From contig JAWOEH010000127.1 of the NCBI GenBank assembly GCA_046482855.1, positions 47,935-111,934 on the forward strand: 64,000 nt of DNA. The letters are read 5' to 3'. Below the pieces are notes generated by a model. That model searched no databases, was not told the DNA's origin, and saw nothing but the letters and a program-made list of their open reading frames with translations. Made by a program: the position numbers and the translations under genes. Shown in pieces: positions 62,494-64,000 of the stretch. The stretch comes from CAYVSF01 sp046482855. GTDB lineage: Bacteria > Bacteroidota > Bacteroidia > Bacteroidales > UBA12077. Numbering within the stretch: position 1 is the stretch's first letter; every line of letters begins with the position of its first letter.

Positions 62494-63642
62494 ATGAAAA
62501 CCTTCGTCGTTAATAACTTTCAGAAATGGATCCTGATGATTGCACTGGTAAGCCTAAGCACAGTAACGGTTAATGGGCAGGATAAGCCATTCCCGATGCT
62601 TGAGGATATTGATTTGGCTACAACATCGGTAAAAAACCAGGGTCGAACAGGTACTTGCTGGGCACATGCTACTTTATCGTTTCTGGAATCAGAGGCCATG
62701 CGGTTGACAAATAAAAAGGTGGATCTTTCCGAAATGTTCATCATTTACAGGGCTTATGAGGACCATGCCGATAAGTATATGCGGTTTCATGGGTACTTAA
62801 ACTTTGGTCCTGGTTCACAGGCCTGGGATGTTATGAATGTGTTAGAAAATTATGGGTTGGTACCAGAGAAGGCAATGCCTCAGAAGAATGGATTTGGAAA
62901 CTTGCCCAATCATACGGAATTGGACAAAGGTCTTACGGCTTTCGTAGAAGCGATTCAACAGAATCGGTCTTCGCAATTTCCGGCCAGCTATTGGCAGGAA
63001 GCCGTTGAAGGAATTTTAGAAGCCTATCTGGGAGAGGCCCCTTCGTCGTTTCAGTGGAATGGGGAAACCCGCACTCCGGCTTCATTTGCCAACCAATTAG
63101 GGTTGGCCGCTTCAAATTATGTTGCACTAACTTCTTTTACCCACCATCCCTACCATTCTCGTTTTGTGTTTGAAAGCCCGGATAATTGGTCACAAGGTCT
63201 TGTTTACAATTTGCCTTTTACTGGTATTACTGAGCTTATTGATCATGCACTTACACAAGGCTACACGGTGGCCTGGGCGGCCGATGTTTCCGATAAAGGT
63301 TTCCGACATGATTTGGGACTCGCTATTGTACCTGAAAAATCGTGGGACTATCTCTCTGAGGACGATAAGGACAAGGTCTGGAATAATCCTGTAAAGCAGA
63401 TGGAAATTACCGCACAAATGCGCCAACATCATCTGGAGAATTACGCTACTACCGATGACCATTTAATGCACATTGTAGGCAGAGCTACCGATGAAAATGG
63501 AACGGTATACTACAAGGTGAAAAACTCCTGGGGCACACAAAACCCGTATGGGGGGTATTTTTATGCATCCGCCGCTTATGTGCAGCTGAAAACCATGACC
63601 CTTACCGTGCATAATGAAGTGTTGGAGGGGTACGTCAAATAA
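62494..63642 (+). CDS. Secreted C1B-type (bleomycin hydrolase-like) cysteine peptidase
   Basis: The 382-residue protein has a signal peptide (about 1-29, ending VNGQD). The papain-fold triad is visible: Gln49 and Cys55 in VKNQGRTGTCWAHA, His326 in DDHLMHIVGRA and Asn344 in KVKNSWGTQ. The DHLMHI and NSWG segments and the long insert between Cys and His are as in bleomycin hydrolase/PepC (C1B) enzymes, but those are cytosolic, while this one is exported. It probably acts as a periplasmic or secreted aminopeptidase. It stands alone on the plus strand. Confidence 0.9.
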   Translation: MKTFVVNNFQKWILMIALVSLSTVTVNGQDKPFPMLEDIDLATTSVKNQGRTGTCWAHATLSFLESEAMRLTNKKVDLSEMFIIYRAYEDHADKYMRFHGYLNFGPGSQAWDVMNVLENYGLVPEKAMPQKNGFGNLPNHTELDKGLTAFVEAIQQNRSSQFPASYWQEAVEGILEAYLGEAPSSFQWNGETRTPASFANQLGLAASNYVALTSFTHHPYHSRFVFESPDNWSQGLVYNLPFTGITELIDHALTQGYTVAWAADVSDKGFRHDLGLAIVPEKSWDYLSEDDKDKVWNNPVKQMEITAQMRQHHLENYATTDDHLMHIVGRATDENGTVYYKVKNSWGTQNPYGGYFYASAAYVQLKTMTLTVHNEVLEGYVK

Positions 63643-63696
63643 GAGGCAAAAAAAAGCGCCAGCGATTTTACTCAAAGGGTTTGTCCTGAACTTTTG

Positions 63697-63704
63697 TACT
63701 TTTG
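63697..63704 (+). promoter_or_regulatory. -7-like box upstream of the rubrerythrin-type gene
   Basis: TACTTTTG matches TAnnTTTG about 120 nt before the ATG at 63825. A TTTG at 63680-63683 is only 13 nt upstream, too near for the usual spacing, so the assignment is weak. Confidence 0.3.
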
Positions 63705-63824
63705 GCAAAGATGTATTGGAAACGCATACATGAAAAAAGTCGGATGCCAATACTCAAAGAATCATATGTTCTGACCCCACGATAGTATGGCAATATTTGT
63801 CTGGGCCTGAAAAAATAGAAACAG

Positions 63825-64000
63825 ATGACATCATTAACTCAGAAACAATTAGCGCAGATAATCCAGTTTCAACGAAATGAAATTACAGAATATGCAATTT
63901 ATAAACAGTTAAGCGAGCGCATTCGAAATCAGAAAAATGCCGAGGTGTTGGCCAGTATTGCAGAGGATGAGAAAAAACATTATGAGTTTTGGAAGCAGTA
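63825..64000 (+). CDS. Rubrerythrin-type protein, N-terminal part (cut by window edge)
   Basis: The frame from the ATG at 63825 runs off the right edge after 58 codons. It begins MTSLTQKQLAQIIQFQRNE and continues ITEYAIYKQLSERI and IAEDEKKHYEFWK. The ExxxYxxYKxLxE pattern followed by AxDExxHYEFW is that of ferritin-like di-iron domains found at the N-terminus of VIT1/CCC1-type iron or manganese transporters (MbfA-like). Whether a membrane transporter domain follows cannot be seen. Confidence 0.75.
   Translation, partial: MTSLTQKQLAQIIQFQRNEITEYAIYKQLSERIRNQKNAEVLASIAEDEKKHYEFWKQ

Noticed and set aside
63642..63700. Terminator after the C1 peptidase gene
   Set aside because: Only a three-pair stem (CGC/GCG) next to A and T tracts is visible, too weak to call.
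1..64000. CRISPR arrays, rRNA, tRNA, insertion sequences or prophage
   Set aside because: No regular short repeats, no cloverleaf with CCA-like ends, no transposase or integrase motifs and no terminal inverted repeats were seen on either strand.

Overview
The window is a chromosomal segment of a Bacteroidota bacterium. I favour an anaerobic or facultative marine or alkaline member of the Marinilabiliales-like lineages, but this placement is an inference. The support is: several start regions carry the Bacteroidota -7 box TAnnTTTG, one with TTTG exactly 19 nt upstream; the F-type ATPase genes sit next to bactofilin and AtpZ; and families typical of the phylum are present (DUF2723/GT117, HU-CCDC81/SPOR, AIM24, a DHS-like polyamine enzyme). 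I see no rRNA, tRNA, insertion sequence, prophage or CRISPR array.

Layout. 1-8.8 kb: edge of a U32 peptidase, a hypothetical gene, an AsmA-like protein, a short histidine kinase, then the yceD-rpmF-plsX-fabH lipid and ribosome operon and a convergent mnmH. 8.9-18.7 kb (minus strand): AIM24 protein coupled to a hybrid kinase, rsgA, typA and a DUF2723 membrane protein. 18.9-22.7 kb: a surface protein with a gluzincin-like HEYRH motif and an MscS channel. 22.9-36.8 kb: the ATPase locus. 36.9-47.4 kb: an AlbA_2 regulator, a TPR protein, two tandem Cache-HAMP-GAF-PAS receptors without any output domain, a YgjP-type metallopeptidase and a second hybrid kinase. 47.6-53.8 kb: TolC and adaptor, tsaB, DUF3108, efp and a SpoIIE-type phosphatase. 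54.1-57.4 kb: a polyamine operon (arginine decarboxylase, agmatinase, DHS-like). 57.8-64 kb: HU/SPOR protein, a third hybrid kinase, a C1 peptidase and the start of a rubrerythrin-type gene.

The most interesting region is 22.9-36.8 kb. A complete V/A-type ATPase transcription unit (E, DUF2764, A, B, D, I, K), with its own promoter and its own strong terminator, sits inside the F-type ATP synthase cluster, between bactofilin-atpZ-membrane protein and atpB-E-F-H-A-G. The V-type K subunit keeps all the Na+ ligand residues known from Enterococcus hirae NtpK. The F-type c subunit lacks the Na+ signature and looks H+-specific. The locus therefore seems to encode two rotary ATPases with different coupling ions. 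F-type beta and epsilon (atpD, atpC) are not in the window.

Signalling genes are dense: one plain kinase, three hybrid kinases, two output-less receptors and one PP2C-type phosphatase, but no DNA-binding response regulator. Polyamine synthesis lies close to efp, the bacterial homologue of eIF5A, but the DHS-like enzyme appears to lack the catalytic lysine of true deoxyhypusine synthase.
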